Shown here in pieces: positions 29,080 to 37,166 of a DNA stretch of 64,000 nucleotides (positions within the stretch are counted from its first letter, which is position 1; each line of letters starts with the position of its first letter). Made by a program: the position numbers and the translations under genes. Below the pieces are notes generated by a model. The model was not told where the DNA came from and ran no database searches. It was given only the letters and a program-made list of their open reading frames with translations. The DNA is from Pseudoduganella rivuli (lineage in GTDB: Bacteria; Pseudomonadota; Gammaproteobacteria; Burkholderiales; Burkholderiaceae_D), in assembly GCF_009674485.1 (NCBI RefSeq), contig NZ_WKJJ01000015.1, positions 169,564-233,563 on the forward strand. Direction: 5' to 3'.

Positions 29080-31614
29080 ATGAATTTACGTAAGACTTTG
29101 CTTGCCGCATCCATCGCTGCCCTGCCGATGATGTTCACCAGCCATGCAACCGCAGGCCAGATGATGGCCGCTCCGACCGCCCAGGCCACTCCACAAGAGA
29201 AAGCCTCGCTGGTCAGCAAACTGGCTGCTGCTCCGGCTGCTGCAGCGTTGGGCTCGGCACACGGCTTTGCCGTCGCCGCCCAGCACCCTGGCGCCGACAA
29301 CACCAAGATTTCCCGCGTTAACCACACCTTCCAGGGCCTGCGCGTGTTCGGCTCCGAATCCGTGGTGGTGACCAATGCCGCCGGCGACATCGTCAGCGAG
29401 TCCGTATCGGACCGCCGCGCCGGCCTGAATACCAATGGTTCGCAAGGCCTGGCCGCCAACAAATCGGCCCGCGCCGGCGCGCCTGACGTGACGCCATCGC
29501 TGAGCGCCGACCAGGCCATCGCGATTGCCGTGAAATCGGCATCGCCAAGCGGCGTGCACCGCTGGCAGCCAAGCGCCGAACTGCTGATCTATCCAGTCAT
29601 GAAGTCGGTGCGCGTGCCTTCCGCCGTCAACAAGGCCGAGTCCCAGCTGAACGCGGTGGACCTGGAAGAAGTGGTGGACAGCTACCAGTTGGCCTACATG
29701 GTCAAGACCCGTATGCACGACGGTAACAAGCTGGTGTACCAGGACACCGTCGTCAACGCCAAGACCGGCGCCATCATCAACAAATGGCAAGCCCTGCAAA
29801 CCGTGGTCGGCACCGGCAACAGCCAGTACAACGGCCAGGTGCCAATCAACACCACGCTGTCCGGCAGCACCTACAAGATGCTGGATGCATCCCGCGGCGT
29901 AGGCGGCACCTTCGGCGGCATGGCGATCACCAACGCCAACCACTCGCCGGAATCGAATCCGCAGGCAGGCAGCATCTACACCAACAGCACCAACGTGTGG
30001 GGCGACGGCCAGCAATATATCTCCGGCGGCAGCACCACCAACGCCAACGGCCAGACCGCCGCAGTCAATGCACTGTGGGGCCTGATGAACACCTACGACA
30101 CGATGAAAAACGTGATCGGCTGGCAATCGCTGGACGGCCAGAACACCGCGACCTACATCGCTGTGCACGTCGACAACAACTACGACAACGCCTTCTTCGA
30201 TCCAAACTGCAAGTGCATGTACATCGGCGATGGCTCGTCGTTCTACAGCCTGGGTTCGATCGACGTCATCGGCCACGAAATGGGCCACGGCGTGGTCGAC
30301 GCAACGTCCAACCTGACCTACTCGGGCGAGTCGGGCGGCCTGAACGAATCGTTCGCCGACATCAACGGTGAAATGGTGGAAGCCTATGCCCGCAACGGCG
30401 GCACCGGCACCGTGATCCCGGCCGGTAACGACTGGATGATGGGCAAGGAAATCGCCAAGAACGGCCAGCCGCTGCGCTGGATGTACAAGCCATCGAAAGA
30501 CGGCGCATCCAAGGATGCCTGGAGCTCGACGCTGGGTTCGATCAACGTGCACTACAGCTCGGGTCCGAACAACCGCGCGTTCTACTTCCTGTCGCAAGGT
30601 TCCAACTCGACCTCGAGCAGCGATTACTACAGCCAATACCTGACCAAGCAGCCGCTGGCCATGACCGGCATCGGTAACGACAAGGCATACCGCATCTGGT
30701 TCAAGGCCGCGACGACCAAGTTCACCGCATCGACCAACTACGCCACCGCGCGTACCAAGATGATCGAAGCGGCCAATGAACTGTATGGCGTGGGTTCGAA
30801 AGAATCGATCGCCGTGCAGCGCGCTTACGCTGCGATCAACGTCGGCGCCGACGTGGATGAAGTGGGTGGCGGCGTCGTCATCGGCGGCCAGCCATCGTCC
30901 GTCACCGTCGCGCCAGGCGGCACCGCATCGTTCACCGTGGGCAGCATTTCCGGCGGCACCGCGCCTTATACGTACCAATGGTACCGTAACGGTTCGGCCA
31001 TCACCGGCGCAACCTCCGCAACGTACTCGCTGACCGCGCAAACGGCCGACAACGGCGCAACCTTCTACGCCGTGGTGAAAGACGCATCGTCGCCACAGAA
31101 GAGCGCAACGTCGAGCAGCGCAACCCTGACCGTCAGCACCGTGACCGGCACCGAGCGCGTTTCCAACGGCGGCTTCGAGTCGGGCGCCACCGGCTGGAGC
31201 GGCACCACCGGCGTGATCGGTTCCTTCAGCGGCCAGACCGCCTACGAAGGCACCAAGTTCGCATGGCTGGGCGGCAATGGCACCACCGCGACGGAAACCC
31301 TGACGCAGCCAGTGGTGATTCCTTCCACCGCGACCGCGGCAGACCTGTCGTTCGCGCTGCACATCGACACCGCTGAAACCACCACCACGACGGCTTACGA
31401 CAAGCTGACCGTGACGGTGAAGAACAGCAGCGGCACCACGCTGGGCACGCTGGCCACCTATTCGAACCTGAACAAGGCGACCGGCTACCAGATGCGCACG
31501 TTCAACCTGCTGCCATACAAAGGCCAGACCGTGACGCTGTCGTTCTCGATGACGGAAGACTCGTCGGCACAGACTTCGTTCGTGGTCGACAAAGTCAGTG
31601 TGATCACCAAGTAA
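29080..31614 (+). CDS. Secreted M4 (thermolysin-family) metallopeptidase
   Basis: An 844-residue preproenzyme. Signal peptide (LLAASIAALPMMFTSHATA), an FTP/PepSY-type propeptide to about residue 250, then the M4 catalytic domain with zinc motif HEMGH (His399, Glu400, His403), third ligand Glu423 in GGLNESFAD, and the later catalytic His segment NVHYSSGPNNRAFY. After the catalytic domain come an Ig-like repeat (~residues 605-705, GQPSSVTVAPGG ... YQWYRNGS) and a C-terminal beta-sandwich (~710-844) of the kind found in secreted hydrolases. GGAGAAGAG precedes the ATG. The gspF-like gene starts 107 bp downstream, so the protease may be exported by that or another type II machine. Confidence 0.95.
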   Translation: MNLRKTLLAASIAALPMMFTSHATAGQMMAAPTAQATPQEKASLVSKLAAAPAAAALGSAHGFAVAAQHPGADNTKISRVNHTFQGLRVFGSESVVVTNAAGDIVSESVSDRRAGLNTNGSQGLAANKSARAGAPDVTPSLSADQAIAIAVKSASPSGVHRWQPSAELLIYPVMKSVRVPSAVNKAESQLNAVDLEEVVDSYQLAYMVKTRMHDGNKLVYQDTVVNAKTGAIINKWQALQTVVGTGNSQYNGQVPINTTLSGSTYKMLDASRGVGGTFGGMAITNANHSPESNPQAGSIYTNSTNVWGDGQQYISGGSTTNANGQTAAVNALWGLMNTYDTMKNVIGWQSLDGQNTATYIAVHVDNNYDNAFFDPNCKCMYIGDGSSFYSLGSIDVIGHEMGHGVVDATSNLTYSGESGGLNESFADINGEMVEAYARNGGTGTVIPAGNDWMMGKEIAKNGQPLRWMYKPSKDGASKDAWSSTLGSINVHYSSGPNNRAFYFLSQGSNSTSSSDYYSQYLTKQPLAMTGIGNDKAYRIWFKAATTKFTASTNYATARTKMIEAANELYGVGSKESIAVQRAYAAINVGADVDEVGGGVVIGGQPSSVTVAPGGTASFTVGSISGGTAPYTYQWYRNGSAITGATSATYSLTAQTADNGATFYAVVKDASSPQKSATSSSATLTVSTVTGTERVSNGGFESGATGWSGTTGVIGSFSGQTAYEGTKFAWLGGNGTTATETLTQPVVIPSTATAADLSFALHIDTAETTTTTAYDKLTVTVKNSSGTTLGTLATYSNLNKATGYQMRTFNLLPYKGQTVTLSFSMTEDSSAQTSFVVDKVSVITK

Positions 31615-31642
31615 TCAACGCAAGTTGAACGCTTGATGTACG

Positions 31643-31681
31643 TGGCGGGCCGGCAGGTTTCTCATCCTTGCCGGTCCGCCA
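31643..31681 (+). terminator. Imperfect hairpin after the M4 protease
   Basis: TGGCGGGCCGGCAGG (31643-31657) pairs imperfectly with CCTTGCCGGTCCGCCA (31666-31681) over an 8-nt loop. There is no U-tract, so it may attenuate rather than end transcription into the secretion genes. Confidence 0.4.
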
Positions 31682-31721
31682 CACCCGTTGGTGCAATACA
31701 GAATACGAATGTGAACGTTTG

Positions 31722-32948
31722 ATGTCCCTGCAGTTCCAGCTCGAAGTCCAGGGCGGCGCCGGCGCACAGGCGCGCCGCACCATCACCATCGATGCCGCCA
31801 CCGAAGCCGACGCCATCCGCGCAGCGCTGCGCCAGGGCTGGCGTGTGCTGGCCATCGCGGGTCAACCTTCCGCTACCGCCGACGGCGCAACGCCTTCCGG
31901 CGGCTTGCTGCGCGCCCGCGCGCAACCGTTCCCGTTGCTGCAATTTTCACAGGAATTACTGGCGCTGCTGGAAGCGGGACTGAACCTGTCGGAAGCGCTG
32001 GCCACGCTGCACAGCAAGGAAGCCAAGGCGGGCGCGAAAGCCACGCTGGGCGAGATCCGCCGCGCGCTGTCGCAGGGCCAGAGCTTTTCCGAAACACTGG
32101 CGGCCTTCCCCGCCATCTTCCCCGAACTCTACGTCTCCACCGTGCATGCGGCGGAGCGTTCCGGCAACTTGCCGGAAGCGCTGGCGCGCTATGTGGCATA
32201 CCAGCTGCAATTCGACGCCATCCGCAAAAAGCTGGTTTCCGCCGCGATCTATCCCGTGATGCTGCTGGCGGTCGGCACCCTGGTGACCTTGTTCTTGCTG
32301 GGCTACGTGGTCCCGAAATTTTCCGCCGTCTATGAAAGTTCCGGCCGCGATATCCCGTGGATGTCGCAAATGCTGCTGGGCTTCGGCCGTTCGCTGGCCG
32401 CCCATCCATGGCTGTGCGCCGGCGTGCTCTGCGCCCTTGTCGGCGGCGCGGTGGCCTGTGCCGCCAATGCCGCCATCCGCGCGCAACTGATCCTGGCCGT
32501 GCTACGCCTGCCCGTGCTGGCCGCGAAAGCCGCCGAATTCCGGCTGGCGCGTTTTTACCGAGCGCTGTCGCTGCTGCTGCACGCCGGCATACCGTTGTCG
32601 AAGGCGCTGGCCATGGTCAGCGGCATGCTGATGCCGGCGCAACAGCGCCAGCTTGCCGACGTGCGCCGCGCGGTCGGCGAAGGCTTGCCGTTTTCCACCG
32701 CGCTGGACCAGCAGGGACTGGCCACGCCGGTCGCGCAATCGCTGCTGAAAGTGGGGGAAAACACGGGACGCCTGTCCGACATGCTGGAACGCTCGGCGCG
32801 CTTCCATGACGAGGAATTCGCGCGCTGGGTGGACTGGGCGTCGCGCCTGCTGGAACCCATGCTGATGACGGTGATCGGCGTGGTGATTGGCGGCGTGGTG
32901 GTCCTGATGTATATGCCGATCTTTGAACTTGCCGGGAGTTTGAGCTGA
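31722..32948 (+). CDS. gspF: Type II secretion / type IV pilus platform protein (GspF/PilC family)
   Basis: A 408-residue inner-membrane platform protein. It has two repeats of the T2SSF domain: FSQELLALLEAGLNLSEAL in the first half and FYRALSLLLHAGIPLSKAL in the second. Three hydrophobic helices are visible, including VMLLAVGTLVTLFLLGYVVP and a C-terminal VIGVVIGGVVVLMYMPIF. It couples the ATPase to pseudopilin polymerisation. It is the first gene of the compact cluster and its stop overlaps the start of the ATPase gene (TGATG). Confidence 0.9.
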   Translation: MSLQFQLEVQGGAGAQARRTITIDAATEADAIRAALRQGWRVLAIAGQPSATADGATPSGGLLRARAQPFPLLQFSQELLALLEAGLNLSEALATLHSKEAKAGAKATLGEIRRALSQGQSFSETLAAFPAIFPELYVSTVHAAERSGNLPEALARYVAYQLQFDAIRKKLVSAAIYPVMLLAVGTLVTLFLLGYVVPKFSAVYESSGRDIPWMSQMLLGFGRSLAAHPWLCAGVLCALVGGAVACAANAAIRAQLILAVLRLPVLAAKAAEFRLARFYRALSLLLHAGIPLSKALAMVSGMLMPAQQRQLADVRRAVGEGLPFSTALDQQGLATPVAQSLLKVGENTGRLSDMLERSARFHDEEFARWVDWASRLLEPMLMTVIGVVIGGVVVLMYMPIFELAGSLS

Positions 32949-34657
32949 TGAATGCACGCGCCCCCCTGCCCGCTTTGACCTCCTCGCTGACCACTGCCCT
33001 GCTACGCCAGGCCACCGCCGCCGCGCTGGCGCAGGGCCGGCCGCAACTGGCCGTGCTGGAAGAGATGGCCGGCCTGGCGCCGGACGACTTCACGCGGCAA
33101 CTGGCCGCCTTGTTCCACTATCCCGCATGGACCATGGCCATGCTGCAGGCCGCGCAGCCGGTGTACAGCCTGCTGCCGTACACGGACTGCGCGCAGCGCG
33201 GCTGCGTCCTGATGACGCAGCCGGAAGCGGGCGACGTGCCTGTCCTGGTGCTGGCCGATCCGTTCGCCGACGACGTGCCGCAATGGGCGCAATACGCCAC
33301 CGGCGTCACGTTCACCGTGGCGCTGGCGCATGCGGACGACCTGGCCGCCTACCTGTCGCAACAGGAAAGCGCGCAACAGGCGATGCGCGACATGATGCAG
33401 GACCCGGATGCGGACGACGGTGAAGCGGCGGACCTGGACCAGGCCATCGTCGATATCTCGCTGATCGGTATCAGCGGCGACACCAGCCCCGTGGTCAAAC
33501 TGGTCAACTCGACGATTTACGATGCGCTGAAATTCCAGGCCAGCGACATCCATCTCGAATGCGACGTCAACAGCCTGGTCATCAAGTACCGCGTGGATGG
33601 GGTGCTGGTGCAGGCCGGCCAGGTGCAGGGCTTGCAGATGGCCGAACAGGTGGTCTCCCGCATCAAGGTGCTGGCCGACCTCGATATCGCGGAGCGCCGC
33701 GTGCCGCAGGATGGCCGTTTCAAGGTGCGCATCAAGGGCAGCGAAATCGACTTCCGCGTGTCCATCATGCCGAACATCTTCGGCGAAGACGCCGTGCTGC
33801 GCCTGCTGGACCGCCGCGCGCTGACAGCGGCCGCCAATGCGCTGACACTGGAAAGCCTGGGCCTGAATACCGATGCGATCGACCAGGTGCGCCGGCTGGC
33901 AGCCCGCCCGCACGGCATGCTGCTGGTGACGGGGCCCACCGGTTCCGGCAAGACCACCACCCTGTATGCGGCGCTGACGGAAATTAACACGGGCCGCGAC
34001 AAGGTCATCACCATCGAAGACCCGGTCGAATACCGGCTGCCCCGCGTGCTGCAAATCCCCGTCAATGAAAAGAAAGGGCTGACGTTTGCACGGGGCCTGC
34101 GTTCGATCCTGCGGCATGACCCGGACAAGATATTGATCGGTGAAATCCGCGATGATGAAACCGCGCAAATCGCCGTGCAGGCATCGCTGACGGGCCACCT
34201 GGTGTTCACCACGGTGCACGCGAACAACGTGTTCGACGTGGTGGGCCGCTTCCTGCACATGGGTGTCGACGCCTACAGCTTTGCCGCCGCCTTGAACGGC
34301 ATCGTGGCGCAGCGCCTGATGCGCGTCAATTGCGAACATTGCGCGGTGGACGTGGAAGCCGATGCGCAGGAACTGGCCGACAGCGGCCTGACGGCGGAGC
34401 AGGTGCGGGGCTGGCGGTTCCGCGCCGGCAAGGGTTGCGGCCATTGCCGTGGCGCCGGTTACAAGGGCCGCAAGGCCATTGCCGAAGTCCTGATCCTGAA
34501 CGATGCGCTGCGTGAAATGATTTGCACGCGCGCCCCGGTCAGCCGCATGAAAGAAGAAGCCGCCCGCATGGGTTTCCGGCTGGCGCGCGAAGCCGCGCTG
34601 GAACTGGTGCGCAACGGCGAATCCACCTTGACGGAGCTGAACCGTGTCACTCACTGA
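32948..34657 (+). CDS. gspE: Type II secretion / type IV pilus assembly ATPase (GspE/PilB family)
   Basis: A 569-residue hexameric ATPase that powers pseudopilus assembly. The Walker A box GPTGSGKT is at residues 329-336. The Asp-box (TIEDPVEYRLP), Walker B region (LIGEIRDDETA) and His-box (GHLVFTTVHANN) follow. A C-terminal tetracysteine zinc site (CEHC ... GCGHC) is present. The N-terminal ~150 residues are the T2SSE_N region that docks on the membrane. It overlaps both the upstream gspF-like and downstream genes. Confidence 0.93.
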   Translation: MNARAPLPALTSSLTTALLRQATAAALAQGRPQLAVLEEMAGLAPDDFTRQLAALFHYPAWTMAMLQAAQPVYSLLPYTDCAQRGCVLMTQPEAGDVPVLVLADPFADDVPQWAQYATGVTFTVALAHADDLAAYLSQQESAQQAMRDMMQDPDADDGEAADLDQAIVDISLIGISGDTSPVVKLVNSTIYDALKFQASDIHLECDVNSLVIKYRVDGVLVQAGQVQGLQMAEQVVSRIKVLADLDIAERRVPQDGRFKVRIKGSEIDFRVSIMPNIFGEDAVLRLLDRRALTAAANALTLESLGLNTDAIDQVRRLAARPHGMLLVTGPTGSGKTTTLYAALTEINTGRDKVITIEDPVEYRLPRVLQIPVNEKKGLTFARGLRSILRHDPDKILIGEIRDDETAQIAVQASLTGHLVFTTVHANNVFDVVGRFLHMGVDAYSFAAALNGIVAQRLMRVNCEHCAVDVEADAQELADSGLTAEQVRGWRFRAGKGCGHCRGAGYKGRKAIAEVLILNDALREMICTRAPVSRMKEEAARMGFRLAREAALELVRNGESTLTELNRVTH

Positions 34658-35516
34658 ACGAATCACCGCGACGCTGCGTCCCCAGCTGCCCCTGTTGATG
34701 CGGCGCAGCGTGCGCATCTACCTGGCGCCGCAGCAGGTGGTGGCGGCCGCCGTCGAAGGCGACCGAATCGCCGGCGTGGCGGTGCTGCCTGTCGCCAATC
34801 CCGCAGGGCATTGGGAAGCGCCGGCGGCAATGCTGCGCGCGCTGCTGGAGCGTCCCGCCGACATGCTGGAGGCCAACGACGCCGCCAACGCGATCATGAC
34901 GGCCATTACCGACCAGGCGCCGCTGTCCGTCACCCTGTCCGGCCGCTGGTGCCAGTTCGTCATGGTGCCCTGGAGCGACGCGTTGCTGGCGGAACCAGCG
35001 GCGACGCGTTTCCTGCAAATGCAATTGTCGGCCGTGTACGGGGACGCTGCGCGGGGCTGGAATATCGCCAACGATGATGCGCCCTATGGCCAGCCGCGCG
35101 CCGCATGCGGCATCGATGCCGAATTGCTGCAGGCGCTGCGCATGGCCGTGGGCAAGCAAGGCACGATCATCGAACCCGTCATGGGCACGGCCAGCCGCAT
35201 GCAAACGGGCATGCCGGCCTTCGCCATCGTGGAACAGGGAAAGCTGACGATGGCCACCGTGACGAACGGCCGCATCGCCGCCCTGTGCTCGCAACCGTGC
35301 GGGCCGGCGTGGCAGGTCGAACTGGAGCGCGCCTGGCAACGCTGGGCGCTGCGCATGCCGGAGCTCGACGGTATCACCACTGCCGCCGTGATCGACCTGA
35401 CCTGCCAGCCCTCCCCGCAACCGGCACTGCCGCCGCTGTTCAAGTTGGTCGATACGCCGTTCGGTCCCGCAGCGGCGCTGGTTCCCGCAAGCATGCAGGA
35501 GGCCTTATGCGCCTGA
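34644..35516 (+). CDS. Unassigned secretion-cluster protein (PilM/GspL position)
   Basis: A 290-residue protein starting at GTG 34644, inside the end of the ATPase gene. It lies where pilM or the cytoplasmic part of gspL stands in related clusters, and the segment VRIYLAPQQVVAAAVEGDRI followed by alternating strands is compatible with a diverged actin-like fold. No clear nucleotide-binding motif is seen and there is no membrane segment. The proposed role, linking the ATPase to the membrane PilN/PilO-like pair, rests on gene order only. It overlaps the following gene by 10 bp. Confidence 0.7.
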   Translation: MSLTERITATLRPQLPLLMRRSVRIYLAPQQVVAAAVEGDRIAGVAVLPVANPAGHWEAPAAMLRALLERPADMLEANDAANAIMTAITDQAPLSVTLSGRWCQFVMVPWSDALLAEPAATRFLQMQLSAVYGDAARGWNIANDDAPYGQPRAACGIDAELLQALRMAVGKQGTIIEPVMGTASRMQTGMPAFAIVEQGKLTMATVTNGRIAALCSQPCGPAWQVELERAWQRWALRMPELDGITTAAVIDLTCQPSPQPALPPLFKLVDTPFGPAAALVPASMQEALCA

Positions 35517-36085
35517 TGCGGGAAACCCGCCTGTCATTCACGCCCGCCGCGGCGCCGCAAGGCGGCTGGCGGCTGATGCTGGCCGCGCTGGGCATCCTGG
35601 CCCTGCTGCCGGCCGGCGCCCATTGGCTGCGCGCCTATGGCGACGTGCAGGCGCTGCAAGCGCGCATCGCAGCCGCGCAGCCGCGCCGCGCGGCGCCCGT
35701 GCCGTTGCCACCGGCCGTGCAGCGCGAACAGGAACAGCAAGTCAAAGTGGTGGCGGAAGCCGTGCGCCAGTTGAATTTGCCGGTACCGCGCCTGCTGAAA
35801 ACACTGCAGGCGCCGCCCGATATCCATGTGGCGCTGCTGGGAGTGGACTTGAATGGCCAGCCGGCGCAGGATGGCGGTGACACGGCCAGGGCCGCGCCAC
35901 AGGGGCCGGCCGGCAGCCTGAAAATCGCCGCCGAAGCGGAAACCGCGCGCGACATGCTGAATTACCTGGCTTTCCTCAGCCAGCAGCCGCTGTTCCGCTC
36001 CGTCTACCTCATCAAGCATGAGCAGGCCGCCAGCGACCAGCCCCGTCCTTACCGTTTCCAGCTGGAGGCGCAATGGCGGCAGTAA
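35507..36085 (+). CDS. PilN/GspL-C-like inner-membrane assembly protein
   Basis: A 192-residue bitopic protein with one transmembrane helix (MLAALGILALLPAGAHWL, ~residues 24-42), then a short coiled coil and a ferredoxin-like periplasmic domain ending QPRPYRFQLEAQWRQ. AGGAGG lies 4 nt before ATG 35507; ATG 35515 is less well placed. The layout matches PilN or the C-terminal half of GspL, which pairs with the next gene product. The start overlaps the preceding gene and the end overlaps the following one. Confidence 0.75.
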   Translation: MRLMRETRLSFTPAAAPQGGWRLMLAALGILALLPAGAHWLRAYGDVQALQARIAAAQPRRAAPVPLPPAVQREQEQQVKVVAEAVRQLNLPVPRLLKTLQAPPDIHVALLGVDLNGQPAQDGGDTARAAPQGPAGSLKIAAEAETARDMLNYLAFLSQQPLFRSVYLIKHEQAASDQPRPYRFQLEAQWRQ

Positions 36086-36630
36086 CGTCGATCACGCCAC
36101 GCGCCAGGTGGGAAGTCCGGCGCGCGCTGCGCCGCCTGGGCGCACCCGCCGCCATCGGCGGCGCAGCACTGGCCTGTGCGCTGGCCATGCTGTGGCATGC
36201 GCAAGCGCTGCGGCAACAATTGCCCGCCATGCAGGGGCGCCTTGCCATGGCCACGCGCGCGGCGGCCGTTCCCATAGCAGCGCCGCCCACCGCCGCCAAT
36301 GGCCTGGCCGCGTTTTACGATCACTTGCCTGCCCACGCCGCGCTTCCCCAACAATTGCAAACGCTGGTGGACATCGCGGACAAGCACCACGTGCCGCTGG
36401 CCAAGGCGGAATACAAGCCGCAGGCGGAGCCGCGCGCGAACTTCATGCGCTACCAGATCAACCTGCCCGTCAAGGCCGATTACGCCGCCGTGCAGGCATT
36501 CATGCTGGAAGCGCTGCAGGCGCTGCCGGCGCTGACGCTGGAGAGCGTGGCGTTCAAGCGCGAACGGTCCGATGCTGCCGACGTGGAAGCGCGCATCCAG
36601 TTCGTGCTGCTGGTCAGGAGCCGGTCATGA
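36073..36630 (+). CDS. PilO/GspM-like inner-membrane assembly protein
   Basis: A 185-residue protein with a short basic cytoplasmic tail, one transmembrane helix (AAIGGAALACALAMLWHA, ~27-45), a coiled-coil stretch, and a periplasmic alpha/beta domain (INLPVKADYAAVQAFMLEAL, then LESVAFKRE). This is the PilO/GspM architecture. It probably forms a heterodimer with the preceding PilN-like protein. It overlaps the next gene by ATGA. Confidence 0.76.
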   Translation: MAAVTSITPRARWEVRRALRRLGAPAAIGGAALACALAMLWHAQALRQQLPAMQGRLAMATRAAAVPIAAPPTAANGLAAFYDHLPAHAALPQQLQTLVDIADKHHVPLAKAEYKPQAEPRANFMRYQINLPVKADYAAVQAFMLEALQALPALTLESVAFKRERSDAADVEARIQFVLLVRSRS

Positions 36631-37166
36631 AGAAATGGATCATTGCCGCCGGCGCCGCCACCGTGGCGCTGGCATGGTTTGCACCGGATGACGACGTGGT
36701 GCCGCCAGCCGCCGCCACGCCGCGCCCGGCCGCTTCCGTGGAAACCGCCGCGCCTGTGCCTGCCGCCCCGGTCGCCATGTCGCCTGCCATTCCCGCCGAA
36801 TTGCAAATCCAGCGGCGCATCGAAGATGAAGATGTGGGCAACCTGTTTGCCGGCAGCGCCGAGATGCAGCCCGCCCCGCTGAAACTGGTGGCGGCGCGCG
36901 CGGTGCAGCCGGAGCAGGCGACTGTCGCGCAGGCCGTCAACGCCGCCGCACTCCCCTTCGTATTCCTTGGCAGTTACCGCGACGGCGGACAAACCACGTA
37001 TTTGCTGCAAGCCGATGGCCAGGACATCGTCGCCAGGGTCGGCGACACCATTGCCAGCGCCTACCGCCTCGATGCGGCGCACGATGGCGCGTTGTCGTTC
37101 ACGCACCTGCCGCGCAACCAAACCGTCACGCTTGCACTCACCAACGCAACAGGGGAAGCCAATTGA
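36627..37166 (+). CDS. PilP/GspC-like periplasmic linker protein
   Basis: A 179-residue protein with an N-terminal signal-anchor (WIIAAGAATVALAWFAP), a long Ala/Pro-rich spacer (~25-75), and a C-terminal beta domain (LPFVFLGSYRDGGQTTYLLQ ... IVARVGDTI). The domain resembles the homology region of GspC and the beta-domain of PilP, which bridges the inner-membrane complex to the secretin. It has no lipobox, unlike classical PilP. Its stop overlaps the TTG start of the secretin gene. Confidence 0.76.
   Translation: MKKWIIAAGAATVALAWFAPDDDVVPPAAATPRPAASVETAAPVPAAPVAMSPAIPAELQIQRRIEDEDVGNLFAGSAEMQPAPLKLVAARAVQPEQATVAQAVNAAALPFVFLGSYRDGGQTTYLLQADGQDIVARVGDTIASAYRLDAAHDGALSFTHLPRNQTVTLALTNATGEAN

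Noticed and set aside
28889..29083. 64-codon open frame before the M4 protease
   Set aside because: No ribosome binding site, no recognisable content, overlaps the likely leader of the protease gene.
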